Shown piece after piece: positions 50,184 to 60,682 of a stretch of DNA of 64,000 bases. How positions within the stretch are numbered: the stretch's first letter is position 1; every line of letters begins with the position of its first letter. The DNA lies in assembly GCA_047967505.1 (NCBI GenBank), contig CM106540.1; one strand, given 5' to 3'. A program made the translations under genes and the position numbers. The stretch comes from Dipteris shenzhenensis (Eukaryota; Polypodiophyta; Polypodiopsida; Gleicheniales). The notes below the pieces were generated by a model. The model did not search any database. It saw nothing but the letters and a program-made list of their open reading frames with translations, and was not told the DNA's origin.

Positions 50184-50359
50184 AAATACGTAATGACATA
50201 CACCCCCCCCCCCCACACACACAAACACACACACAAACACACACACTCTCTCTCACACACACATATAATCTCTCTCTCTCTCTCTCATAGAAATACGTAA
50301 TGACATACACCCCCCCCCCACACACAAACACACACACTCTCTCTCACACACACATATAA

Positions 50360-50403
<44 letters not shown>

Positions 50404-50694
50404 CCCTCTTCCACTTATCTTTCTCTTGCATTGGATCATCCCTCAAGATGGTTTTTAAGCATGTGCAATTCTCCCCCCTCTTCCACTTATCTTTCTCTTG
50501 CATTGGATCATCCCTCAAGATGGTTTTTATTTTCTTTCATCTCCTTTCCTTAGATATTCATGCCGTTTCACCTTCCCCTAGCATCAATCAACCCCTACAC
50601 CTCTCTTTCTCTCTCTCTCTCTCAAAACCACATACAAAAATTCTATAAACCTTCCCCCCCCCTCTCTCTCTCTCCCTCTCTCACAAAAACACAA

Positions 50695-50738
<44 letters not shown>

Positions 50739-50830
50739 ACTCTCTCTCTCTCACACACATATAATCTCTCTCTCTCACACACTATAATCTCTCTCTCTCA
50801 CACACATATAATCTGTCCCTCTTTCACCCA
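49979..50830. repeat. CT/CA microsatellite cluster with local duplications
   Basis: (AC)n at 49979-50000 and (CT)n at 50141-50179 are followed by a block containing AGAAATACGTAATGACATAC, a C run and (CA)n, present twice (50181 and 50286). CCCCCCTCTTCCACTTATCT and its continuation also appear twice (50400 and 50473). (CA)n lies at 50699-50730. Nothing coding. Confidence 0.9.
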
Positions 50831-51497
50831 AAGGAAACGTGCATCCCTCAAGATGGTTTTTAATCAAGAAATTCGCCGGTATTGGCAGCAAGGAAATACG
50901 GGAAATAATTTAATGTACTTAATGTGTCTAGTTAGAACGAATGGACTAATGTTGGGTGCTCCAATAACATACAGCAATGGCTAGAGGAAGTGAATCGTAT
51001 GACTATATGTGATATAAGGTAGACTGATACAGTTAATTACTTGAAGAGAAAGGAGGGTGTAGCATATGTGTCTACATGCAAGGTTGCATGATGGCAATTG
51101 ATTGACCTATAGTAGGGTGCACACTACCTCTTTTCCTTCAGGAAAATCTCTCCTTGCTTGCTCAAATCTACCTTCTTTCGTTCCTCCATTATCTTTATTT
51201 TCTTTCATCTCCTTTCCTTAGATATTCATGCCCTTTCACCTTCCCCTAGCATCAATCAACCCCTACACCTCTCTTTCTCTCTCTCTCTCTCAAAACCACA
51301 TATAAAAATTCTATAAACCTCCCCCCCCCCTCTCTCTCTCTCTCCCTCTCTCACAAAAACACAAAAGCACACACACACACACACACACAAACACACACTC
51401 TCTCTCTCTCACACACATATATTCTCTCTCTCTCACACACTATAATCTCTCTCTCTCACACACATATAATCTCTCCCACTTTCACCCAAAGGAAACG
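50528..51497 (+). repeat. roughly 300-bp direct repeat pair
   Basis: 50528-50840 recurs at 51190-51497 with few changes. Each copy contains CTTTCATCTCCTTTCCTTAG, CATCAATCAACCCCTACACC, microsatellites and CCCAAAGGAAACGTGCAT. The 350 bp between carries no recognised gene. Confidence 0.88.
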
Positions 51498-51871
51498 TGC
51501 ATGCATTAAATTTGAAGCATTTAAGGGCACATTTTTAATTTAATGCCCTTTACATCCTTTAAAATATCCATTTATAGAAGTAAGCTTGTGAAATAATAAT
51601 ATTACTTTCTTTCTTTTCTGACTCACCCACCCAACTCACCCACCCGATTGAGGCTTTTGAGGAGACGCCGCCCTGCCTCTACTCCCCTAGGAATTCGAAT
51701 GAGGGCCATCGCCTAGGTAGGCTAGCAGCCCTTCCACTGGGCTGCCGCGGCTTCCTCAAGAAGATTACTTTTAGCACCACCTTGTTTACAATGTTTCAAT
51801 GGAGATTCAGATTCATGTTTTCCGCCTTTATCTTGTAATGTTTGAAATATTGTATTAGAATCTTTTCATTT
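51498..51871. other. intergenic, no gene recognised
   Basis: AT-rich sequence with a GC-rich island at 51655-51760 (GAGACGCCGCCCTGCC, GGGCTGCCGCGGC). No RNA gene fold or coding frame was recognised. Confidence 0.4.
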
Positions 51872-53105
51872 AAAGAATGTCTTTTCAAAGAAGGGCGTGG
51901 TAAAGTCTTCTTGTATCTTCAAAAACTTACTCTTATCTTAGGGGGGTGGTCAGCCCTGCCAAAAAGGACCTATCCGACATTTTTATTTTTATCTATTTAT
52001 TTTTTGTAAAGCTCACTCTTATCTCACCAAAGAAACTACTCCTAGTAGCATTCGTGCTCTCATCACTATCAATGGGCACTTGTCAAGGTGTTGGATTCTG
52101 CTCAAACAGCTAGTGACATTCAAATTTCACAAAAGTGAGGTAAATTCTAAGGATTTGGACTCCACTCACCATTTAGATTCTAGGGGGGGGCAATTGCACT
52201 TGGGTTTGAAGAAGCAATGGACGTCTAAATGCTTAAATTTCATAATGACCTTCTCTTTTCCGTGAAAAGCATTATCTATAAGAATTTTTCGTTCCTAGCA
52301 TTTCTGTAATTGCATTTCTTTCCTACCAAAATCCAGACAGCAAGAAAATGAGGCATAATCTTCCCCTCCTGTTGTTTCATTGACAAAGCAGGCATTGAAG
52401 GAGGATCGAGGCTGGATCGAACCTCAGGAGATGGAGCCAGCCGCAGGAGGTGGAGCTCGATCGAACCGCAGGAGGTGGATGGATGTCTTTTCAAAGAATG
52501 TCTTTTCAAAGAAGGACGTGGTAAAGTCTTCTTGTATCTTCAAAAACTTACTCTTATCTTAGGGGGGTGGTCAGCCCTGCCAAAAAGGACCTATCCGACA
52601 TTTTTATTTTTATCTATTTATTTTTTGTAAAGCTCACTCTTATCTCACCAAAGAAACTACTCCTAGTAGCATTCGTGCTCTCATCACTATCAATGGGCAC
52701 TTGTCAAGGTGTTGGATTCTGCTCAAACAGCTAGTGACATTCAAATTTCACAAAAGTGAGGTAAATTCTAAGGATTTGGACTCCACTCACCATTTAGATT
52801 CTAGGGGGGGGCAATTGCACTTGGGTTTGAAGAAGCAATGGACGTCTAAATGCTTAAATTTCATAATGACCTTCTCTTTTCCGTGAAAAGCATTATCTAT
52901 AAGAATTTTTCGTTCCTAGCATTTCTGTAATTGCATTTCTTTCCTACCAAAATCCAGACAGCAAGAAAATGAGGCATAATCTTCCCCTCCTGTTGTTTCA
53001 TTGACAAAGCAGGCATTGAAGGAGGATCGAGGCTGGATCGAACCTCAGGAGATGGAGCCAGCCGCAGGAGGTGGAGCTCGATCGAACCGCAGGAGGTGGA
53101 TGGAG
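51872..53105 (+). repeat. 621-bp near-perfect tandem duplication
   Basis: 51872-52492 is repeated at 52493-53105 with an exact 621-base offset and almost no differences; one G/A change near 51894 versus 52515 was seen. The 61-codon frame at 52080-52265 recurs unchanged at 52701-52886 but has no recognised motif. The join carries a short duplication of ATGTCTTTTCAAAGA. It lies within 3 kb of the assembly gap, so misassembly is possible. Confidence 0.93.
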
Positions 53106-53530
53106 CTGGAGGTGGCACATGAGGTGGAGCGATGGAGGGTGGTGGAGGCTGGAGGAGCCACAGGAGCTGCGAGCTGGAGGTGGATGGAGTTGGTGGTGGA
53201 GGCTGGAGGAGCTGCAGGTGGCGATGGAGCTGGTGGTGGAGGCTGGTGGTGGAGGCTGGAGGGCGCTGGATGGAGCTGGTGGTGGAGGCTGGAGGGCGCT
53301 GGATGGAGCTGGTGGTGGAGGCTGTAGGAGCCGCAGGTGGAGATGGAGCTGGAGGTGGACGTCAAGCAATCGAGCTGGAGGTGGAGATGGAGCTGGAGGT
53401 GGCGCTCGAGCTGGAGGTTGGAGGAGCTGCAGGAGACGGAGGAGGCGCAGGACGTGGAGCTGGAGGTCGCAGGACGTGGAGCTGGAGGTCGAGCCGCAGG
53501 AGACGAAGCTGAGGAGACGAAGCTGAGGAA
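53040..53530. repeat. GC-rich minisatellite of codon-length multiples (GGAGCTGGAGGTG type)
   Basis: Units of 12-33 bp built on GGAGCTGGTGGTGGAGGCTG are tandemly repeated, including a 33-bp unit twice. Because units are mostly multiples of three and lack stops, several long open frames appear on both strands (Gly/Trp-rich on plus; Pro/Ser-rich on minus at 52998-53905). None is credible as a protein. Confidence 0.85.
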
Positions 53531-53674
53531 CGATGGAGCGGCGGCGGCGAGGCGGCGATGGAGCAACGGCGACGGCGCACCATTGAAGGCGTGAGGCGGC
53601 TTTCCATGAAGGCGTGATGCGAGGCGGCTTTCCATGAAGGCGTGATGCCTCCCAGCTCGCCGCGCCTCTCGTCG

Positions 53675-53738
53675 CCACGTGGCGCCTCTCGACTCCCAAC
53701 TCGTCGCCACGTGGCTATCCCAAGTCGCTGCCACGTGG
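53675..53738. promoter_or_regulatory. three perfect G-boxes (CCACGTGG)
   Basis: The palindrome CCACGTGG occurs at 53675-53682, 53707-53714 and 53731-53738, each in a short repeated context CGCCACGTGGC or TGCCACGTGGC. G-boxes bind plant bZIP and bHLH factors. Here they lie in the apparent intron after the last LRR exon, inside a short tandem repeat. Regulatory function is inference. Confidence 0.55.
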
Positions 53739-53844
53739 CTATCCTCCCTCCTTCCTCCCTCCTTAATAGAATAGATAGAAGATAGAAGTATGCGTTGTGT
53801 CACAGTTCTTGTTCCTACTCTCGGACTCTTTGCAGAAGCCTTAC

Positions 53845-55876
53845 AATAGTTGCAGACTTGTGAGGGAGCTAAGATCCGGGAGGCAACCCTGCAACATGTT
53901 CCCATCTAGCGAACTGCACCCACAAAGCATCGGATCCAAAATTTTGAAAAAATAAGAAAAACTTTGAGAAGAAGAGGCAAATGACAACGCTGGTGTAGCG
54001 TCTACCTACATTTCAACAAGCCCGGTGAGATTATTAAGGCTTGAAGGTATTTCGCCTGCCAACATGTAGTTCGATAAAGATCTATGAACAGGAGCGCCGA
54101 ACAGATTGTCAGAGACGGATGAATAGCTGTACAATTAATGCTACACATACGAACAAAGTAAAGAAGAGTCACCCACAATGCCGTTATTCGAGGAGAAGTA
54201 GCAGAACTGCAATTCAACCATGGATAACGATAGGCAGAGGGCAGACATGGGTCGCCCGTAAAGCTACTCAAGCTGACTAGTGTGGCTGTTATGTTGTCCA
54301 TAGCCGCAACTGTGGAACATCAATTCGCGAGTAGCTTGGTTTAATCAATGAGCTTTAATGCTTGAGCTTCAGTAGACCAGCAATCTCTGTCAGGACAAAA
54401 TGGAGACGCAGTGCTGGTCTGAAGGCAGCGAAGAGGTGTGGCGATGGAGGAAATAGGGATGACGAAAGGAAGAGGTAGAGCACTACTTACTATCGCCGTC
54501 GAAAGTGCCAGGGGACGCCGGAGTGTCGAAATACGCTAAGATTTCAACTCCAGAGATGATAGGCCCGTATTTAGAAGAGGAAACTCCGGTCATGTCGAAG
54601 ATGAGGTAACCCAAGGATGTCGTGTAACTATTATTACTATATAATTCAAAACTGCCATAGGTACCCGAGGTCTCCGCATAAATGTCGAATCCCCGCCGGA
54701 TTAGATCTCCGGGGAATGTTATATCAAAAACGCGCTGGCCTGGACCGGTCACGGTGCCATCAATTTCGGCGAAGTAGAGCGCGTAGAAATAGGAATGCAA
54801 GCCGCCCGGCTGCAGGTTGTCGCTGTAATTAAACGACATACCGGCTGGATCGCTCTCAAACGCTGTTTGCAGCATTCTCTGAGGCGGAACGTCCAGCATA
54901 CATTGGGTATCGATTTTGTGGGAAGTGTTCCTGCTTGTCACCGCAGACCATGAGTCGGGGTACCAAATCCGGTCCATTGAATCGTCAGGATACCTGCACA
55001 TGAAGCAGAAGGAATCGTCATTTCAACAAACAGTCTGGGTTTATGCAGCAAGGGATCTACCCACGCGGTGGCGTACTGCAAAATGGATCGATCTACTCTA
55101 TGGCGTGTTCCGATTCTTTTTCTTCTCTGGATCTAAGGTCTTTTGCGCTTCTTTTTCTTCTCCCGTGCGATGGATGTTCTCCCTTTGATGTTACTGCATT
55201 TACTTCACGCCGTGAACTTTGTGTGTGTGTGTGTGTAACAGTGACTGTGTGCGCCCGCGCGCGCGCGGGAGAGAGCAGTTATGTGATCCTAACCTTACGG
55301 CCGGAGAATCTGATTGAACTCCACAGTTATCTCTGTACAGCAATCGTAGAGGACGCTGAGTTTCCTTGATGAATTGAACAGGAATCATATAAGGGTTGAG
55401 CCGGCGTAGTTCTATAGAGGAAATGAACGGTATGTCGCTTCGAGTAATAGAACCGGAAAGGCAGACGGCGATGGTGGTTCTTCTGGCACCCACATAGATT
55501 TCCTGGATCAGAGGATAGGGCTGAGGCAGGAAGATGACGATGTTGTTCCAGAGGTCGGCGTCGATGAGGAGATTGAAGCTGACGTAGTCGCTGTTTTGTG
55601 TGGAGTAAGGCGGAACGCGCCCAACCCAAAACGAAGCACGGATGAGGTAGAATTGTCCCACGAGCACCTCCGGCAGCATGTAACAATACTTGGGCTGCGT
55701 GCCGTTGAAATAACGGATTGTTTTGTAGCGAGTGCTGGTGTCGCCGGACGGAGGCTGCACATCGCCGATCTCGCCGGATCTCATCAAGCTACCATCCGGC
55801 GTCCACAAAATGCCCGGCAGATTGCTATCGCTGTAACTTTGGCTGGATCGCGAACCGCAGTCGATGCTCACGAACC
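53845..55876 (-). CDS. malectin-like/LRR receptor kinase ectodomain, partial (5 exons)
   Basis: Minus-strand exons are 55294-55876, 54491-54993, 54177-54309, 54010-54081 and 53845-53913, with GT-AG introns of 300, 181, 95 and 96 bases and consistent phases. Exon 1 opens at GFVSIDCGS and encodes the first malectin-like half (RYKTIRYFN, SSIELRRLN). Exon 2 has RYPDDSMDRIWYPD and the second half. Exon 3 has the GDPCLP hinge. Exon 4 (exactly 72 bases) and exon 5 (69 bases) are LRR units (MLAGEIPSSLNNLTGL; MLQGCLPDLSSLTSL). This is the ectodomain of plant LRR-I/SYMRK-like receptors, which sense extracellular or wall signals at the plasma membrane. The signal-peptide exon upstream and the transmembrane and kinase exons are not found. 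No stop or frameshift occurs in these 1,360 coding bases. It may be a live gene with large introns or a fragment. Confidence 0.88.
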
Positions 55877-56883
55877 CTGCACACACACAAGCACGAACGC
55901 ACTCCCTCGAGCACAATCAGTGATCGGGACTGAATTTCCTATGCAATCCTGCACACCACACACGCACCCTTGCTCCAGAGTCCAGCCAAGTAAGCATCAG
56001 ATCTTCCTGTAAACACAGCCACTCTCTTTGCACAAGCTATAAATCGATCTTCCGCACCTCGGACATCTCCCTGCACTCTGTCTCTCGCTCCCCCCCTCTC
56101 TCTCTCTCTCTCTCCCTCTCCGACACTAAGAGCTTCCCGAGAATAGCTCCAGCCTCCTGGATGCAACTCATATCTCTCCATCGCCGATCATCGACATGCG
56201 ATCCTGTGTGCTTCAGAGCTCATTCAATCACATTTGTCTAATAGTGAAGCAGCCCGGCAACCTTAGGCAACACACTCCTCTCTCTCTTGCTCTCGCTCTC
56301 GGTCTCTCGCTCCAGCACACACGCCCTTAAACTTCCCCAAACGATGTACAGCATCAATTCAGATTCCGAATTGATCTCGATGGCCAGTCATCATGCAATC
56401 TTCTCATTTAAACTGTACAAACTCGCTACAGATATCATCGACACAGATACAATCTTCTCCATCTCAGCCGACATAGCAAGCTTTACCCTTTAAACAAAAT
56501 AATGAGCTAAACAGATAAGGAGCAATTTCAAGCACAGCATACAACTTAGCTCTAAGCTAAATAATGACCTCAATATCTATCCGCATTACCTGACACCTGA
56601 GCCATGGCACATAGAAGTCCAATCTCACTTCCACAAACAATGAGGAGGAGGGGGAAGCTCAGGAGGAGGGGGAAGGTGAGATGGAGTGCCATATTCACAA
56701 ATGAGAGGATACAAAAGTTATGGGAGAACCCTTTCTACCTGTGAGAAAATAAGCAATCTTTAATGTGATGCCTTCTAAGATTCCACCAATTAGGTTTTCT
56801 TAATAAAATTTGACAACTTAATTTAAGAAAATAAGGCTTGGTTGCAAAGGCCATTATTTTCATCATTTATAGCTTGTTCATTA
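55877..56883. other. upstream region of receptor gene
   Basis: It holds (CT)n at about 56095-56116 and CTCTCTCTTGCTCTCGCTC at 56278, which read as GA-rich on the gene's strand and are common in plant 5' untranslated or promoter regions. An 80-codon minus frame (55939-56181) has no signal peptide. The missing first exon may lie here or further right, but I could not place it. Confidence 0.4.
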
Positions 56884-58853
56884 TTGGCTTGCCCCTATGC
56901 CAATAATGACTTTTGGCCATTGGCATGTGGCCGCTAGACAATAGCCCCCTCGTGACAATAGGCCCTCAAGAGCATACCTTCTTCCTCTTCTTTGGCTCTA
57001 CAGCACAGTTGCTCGGTACTTGGTTCATAATCTGTTTATAGCTAGTCTCCATCTTCTTTTTCATTATTGGCCTGCCCCTATGCCAATAATGACTTTTGGT
57101 CATTGGCATGTGGCCGCTAGACAATAGGCCCTCAAGAGCATACCTTCTTCCTCTTCTTTGGCTCTACAGCAGCTACTTGGTACTTGGTTCATAATCTGTT
57201 TATAAACTTTTTCAAACTAGTCTCCATCTTCTTTTTCATTATTGGCCTGCCCCTATGCCAATAATGACTTTTGGCCATTGGCATGTGGATGCTAGACAAT
57301 AGGCCCTCAAGAGCATACCTTCTTCCTCTTCTTTGGCTCTACAGCAACAGTTGCTTTTGGTACTTGGTTCATAATCTGTTTATAAACTTTTTCAAACTAG
57401 TATCCATCTTCTTTTTCATTATTGGCCTGCCCCTATGCCAATAATGACTTTTGGCCATTGGCATGTGGACGCTAGACAATAGGCCTCCCCGTGACAATAG
57501 GCCCTGAAGAGCATACCTTCTTCCTCTTCTTTGGCTCTACAGCAGTAGCTGCTTTTGGTACTTGGTTCATAATCTGTTTATAAACTTTTTCAAACTAGTC
57601 TCCATCTTCTTTTTCATTATTGGCCTACCCCTCTGCATTTACTCCCCTCTGCACACTCCGAATCTCCTTCTTGTTTTTCACCTTCATCGTCCCTTTCTGA
57701 GTTTGGGGCCTCCAATTTAATGCTTGGTCTGCGCATTTCACTCAAGTAGGGGCAGGCTTGATGAATGATAGATATATCATTCACCTTGTTATCCATGGGA
57801 AGGCCTAGTAAAGAGGCATGAAAAAGGGAGGGACATGCTTACGTGTCAAGATCCTATTGGCTTGACCCTATGCCAATAATGACTTTTGGCCATTGGCATG
57901 TGGCCGCTAGACAATAGCCCCCTCGTGACAATAGGCCCTCAAGAGCATACCTTCTTCCTCTTCTTTGGCTCTACAGCACAGTTGCTCGGTACTTGGTTCA
58001 TAATCTGTTTATAGCTAGTCTCCATCTTCTTTTTCATTATTGGCCTGCCCCTATCCCAATAATGACTTTTGGTCATTGGCATGTGGCCGCTAGACAATAG
58101 GCCCTCAAGAGCATACCTTCTTCCTCTTCTTTGGCTCTACAGCAGCTACTTGGTACTTGGTTCATAATCTGTTTATAAACTTTTTCAAACTAGTCTCCAT
58201 CTTCTTTTTCATTATTGGCCTACCCCTATGCCAATAATGACTTTTGGCCATTGGCATGTGGACGCTAGACAATAGGCCCCCCATGACAATAGGCCCTCAA
58301 GAGCATACCTTCTTCCTCTTCTTTGGCTCTACACAGCAGCAGTTGCTTTTGGTACTTGGTTCATAATCTGTTTATAAACTTTTTCAAACTAGTCTCCATC
58401 TTCTTTTTCATAATTGGCCTGCCCCTATGCGAATAATGACTTTTGGCCATTGGCATGTGGACGCTAGACAATAGGCCTCCCCGTGACAATAGGCCCTGAA
58501 GAGCATACCTTCTTCCTCTTCTTTGGCTCTACAGCAGTAGCTGCTTTTGGTACTTGGTTCATAATCTGTTTATAAACTTTTTCAAACTAGTCTCCATCTT
58601 CTTTTTCATTATTGGCCTACCCCTCTGCATTTACTCCCCTCTGCACACTCCAAATCTCCTTCTTGTTTTTCACCTTCATCATCCCTTTTTGAGTTTGGGG
58701 CCTCCAATTTAATGCTTGGTCTGCGTATTTCACTCAAGTAGGGGCAGGCCTAATGAATGATAGATATATCATTCACCTTGTTATCCATGGGAAGGCCTAG
58801 TAAAGAGGCATGAAAAAGGGAGGGACATGCTTACGTGTCAAGCTCCTATTGAA
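56884..58853. repeat. higher-order tandem repeat: two 972-bp superunits of 180-bp monomers
   Basis: A monomer of about 177-200 bp (beginning ATTGGCCTGCCCC and including GACTTTTGGCCATTGGCATG) occurs four times. A 240-bp tail (from CCTCTGCATTTACTCCCC to GGGACATGCTTACGTGTCAA) follows. The whole block is then repeated from 57856. Monomers differ by small indels; matching positions in the two superunits share the same variants (for example the CCCCTCG or CCTCCCCG insertions), so the superunit was duplicated as a whole. Each monomer carries TGCCAAT and ATTGGCA as inverted arms. The tail holds a perfect 9-bp hairpin (57762-57783, 58754-58775). Confidence 0.93.
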
Positions 58854-59244
58854 AGTTGAGATAGTCAACATGTGGCATAGTACTAGGGATTTAGCACAAG
58901 GGAAGAAATAGGATGGGAATGGGAAAAGGTGGTCCCAAGTGCTCCCATGCATACTTCTATCCTATTCCCATCCCACCATGTGCTAACAAAACAAGATGAA
59001 TGCTCACAAAGCATTCATAAGGCCTGCCTCAATGCTCACAAAGCATTCATAAGGCCTGCCTCATATGCACAGCTTGGAAAAAAAACACATAGTACACGCA
59101 CACACACACACTATTATGGATAAATTTGACCAAGGTAAAAGCCATAAATATGTGTGTGTGCTTGTATGTGTGGCAATAGTATAATAAAATATGGTGTGCA
59201 TAGGGCCCAGGGTTGAGGTGGTAGGGCATGACCATGTGCCACCC
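58854..59244. other. intergenic with a 32-bp tandem duplication
   Basis: A unit containing ATGCTCACAAAGCATTCATA is present twice at about 58999-59062. Short (CA)n and (GT)n runs follow. No gene recognised. Confidence 0.6.
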
Positions 59245-59509
59245 TTCTTCTATCTAGGATCTCATGCTATAGCAAAGGTGCCCAAAGGGTCAAGGTTCAC
59301 AAAAATGGGATAGACCAAACAACATGGCCTACATCTATACGGTGACCAGAGGTGATTTACAAAAAGACAAAACATTCTTTTTGGAGTACTACTCCAGGCA
59401 GAGAACCTCAAAATTTGACCAAGTCATCATAAACAAAAATTCAAAGACAAGTTGCTCAAAAGGCAAAGTCCTTGTCTTCTACCACAAAGTTGGATGCTTC
59501 TTTTGCTGA

Positions 59510-60079
59510 TGGAGTTCTCTCTTCAACCATATTTGACATAGTCCTCTTTTTCTCATGCAAAACTTTTCAGAGTGATTATTCTTTTCACAATATGAGTAAG
59601 GGTTGATTCTATAACATCCTTCTCAAGGTGATTGTTTTCCCCACAGTGTTTACAACCCTTGTACTTGCTCTTTGAAAACCTCATTGGAAGTGCCTCTGTA
59701 TGCATTTTGCCCACTCTTGAATTGTTCTTCCTTTCCTCTTCTTGTAAGGCACTAATGATGCCTTCTAATGAGGGTTGAGGTAGATTCTTCAAAGTAGTAA
59801 CCACATAGTCAAAATCTTGAGGCATGCTCTTTAAAAGCACTGCGATATAGCATCATCCTCAGTGACAGGGGAATTAATTAAAGCTAGTTGTGTCATAATA
59901 CTTCTCATAGTGTTGACATGGGCAGCAACATTATCTCCCTCCATTATAAGTTCAAAGAGCTTAATTTTTAGATTTAATTTGGAAGTATGAGAGCTAGCAC
60001 CAAACAATATATCTAACTTGTGCCATGCTTCAAAAGGGGATTCCAAATCTGAGATGTGGTGCACATAGTCATCACCCAA
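59510..60079 (-). pseudogene. gag (UBN2-like) with zinc knuckle, gag-only family
   Basis: Residues such as FEAWHKLDILFGASSHTSKL, MRSIMTQLALI and LLKSMPQDFDYVVTTLKNLP are typical of the copia gag UBN2 fold. A knuckle CKHCGENNHLEKD, missing its last Cys, follows. After frameshifts the C-terminus reads TPSAKEASNFVVEDKDFAF before a stop, matching TPSTNEESNFVVEDKDYAF at the end of the plus-strand gag. A frameshift near 59840 separates the two main pieces. Confidence 0.75.
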
Positions 60080-60091
60080 ACCTAATGCAAT

Positions 60092-60207
60092 ATGATTGTG
60101 GAGTTCCTATGATTTAGGAGCTACCTCCTTTGATGTAGGAGAGGTGCCATTGATTTAGGCCACGCTCTCTCCATTTCTATAAAAGAGGGACTTCCCTCTC
60201 ACAATTA
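60092..60207 (+). mobile_element. LTR fragment of gag-only family
   Basis: It matches the middle of the LTR at 60318-60667 (from GATTGTGGAGTTCCTATG to TTCCCTCTCACAAT), with a 4-base difference (CTAGTC versus CT). It sits inside the minus-strand copy. Confidence 0.85.
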
Positions 60208-60317
60208 AAGCTCTCCTATATCGGTAGTAACAATTAGCCCTCTGATACCATGGCATGAGAAACTATGAGACTAGATGTATCCTTGACATGGCAAGAGGCA
60301 AACCCTTGAGGGGGGTA

Positions 60318-60667
60318 TGTTGGGATATGTGTGATCAAGGGCTTGCTAGGTGCATGTGTGCATCCACTAATAGTCATATGGTTGTGTGTGTAGAAGAGGC
60401 ACACTTAGTGCCATAGACCATGAAACAGGTGATGATGTAATACAAAGGCCCCCAAATGGGGTGGTGCTTATGATTGTGGAGTTCCTATGATTTAGGAGCT
60501 ACCTAGTCCTTTGATGTAGGAGAGGTGCCATTGATTTAGGCCACCCTCTCTCCATTTCTATAAAAGAGGGACTTCCCTCTCACAATGAATAGAACACCCA
60601 TTGCTATATCTCATGTGTTCTCACTCACCTCCATGATGAAGCTCTCCTCTCTCCCCAAGTTCCAACA
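60318..60667 (+). repeat. LTR 1 of gag-only element
   Basis: Three hundred and fifty bases starting TGTTGGGATATG and ending CCAACA, with TCTATAAAAGAGGG as a likely TATA box near 60557. It aligns over nearly its full length with 62386-62733. Confidence 0.88.
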
Positions 60668-60669
60668 TT

Positions 60670-60682
60670 TGGTATCAGAGCC
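60670..60682 (+). other. primer-binding site (initiator Met-tRNA)
   Basis: TGGTATCAGAGCC follows LTR 1 after a two-base spacer. Confidence 0.88.

Larger units (their letters stand above)
59245..60249 (-). mobile_element. minus-strand copy of a gag-only LTR element (interrupted)
   Basis: At its right end the reverse complement reads TGGTATCAGAG (60239-60249), a primer-binding site. A gag pseudogene (about 60079-59510) and a 3' tail at 59245-59505 follow. The tail is the inverted counterpart of 61925-62290 in the plus-strand element. A plus-strand LTR fragment is lodged at 60092-60207. No protease, integrase or RT lies between gag and the tail. Its LTRs are not preserved. Confidence 0.75.

Noticed and set aside
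51655-51760. tRNA or SINE head
   Set aside because: The GC-rich segment has no A-box/B-box pair or cloverleaf that I could draw.
52998-53905. Pro/Ser-rich minus-strand frames of 233 and 286 codons
   Set aside because: They arise from the minisatellite and cross the splice sites of the receptor exons in the wrong frame.
55939-56181. First exon or signal peptide of the receptor gene
   Set aside because: The frame lacks a hydrophobic N-terminal segment and is partly a GA-repeat translation, so I left the first exon unplaced.
56884-58853. CRISPR array
   Set aside because: Monomers are about 180 bp and contiguous, without short identical repeats separated by unique spacers, and the context is a plant nuclear genome.
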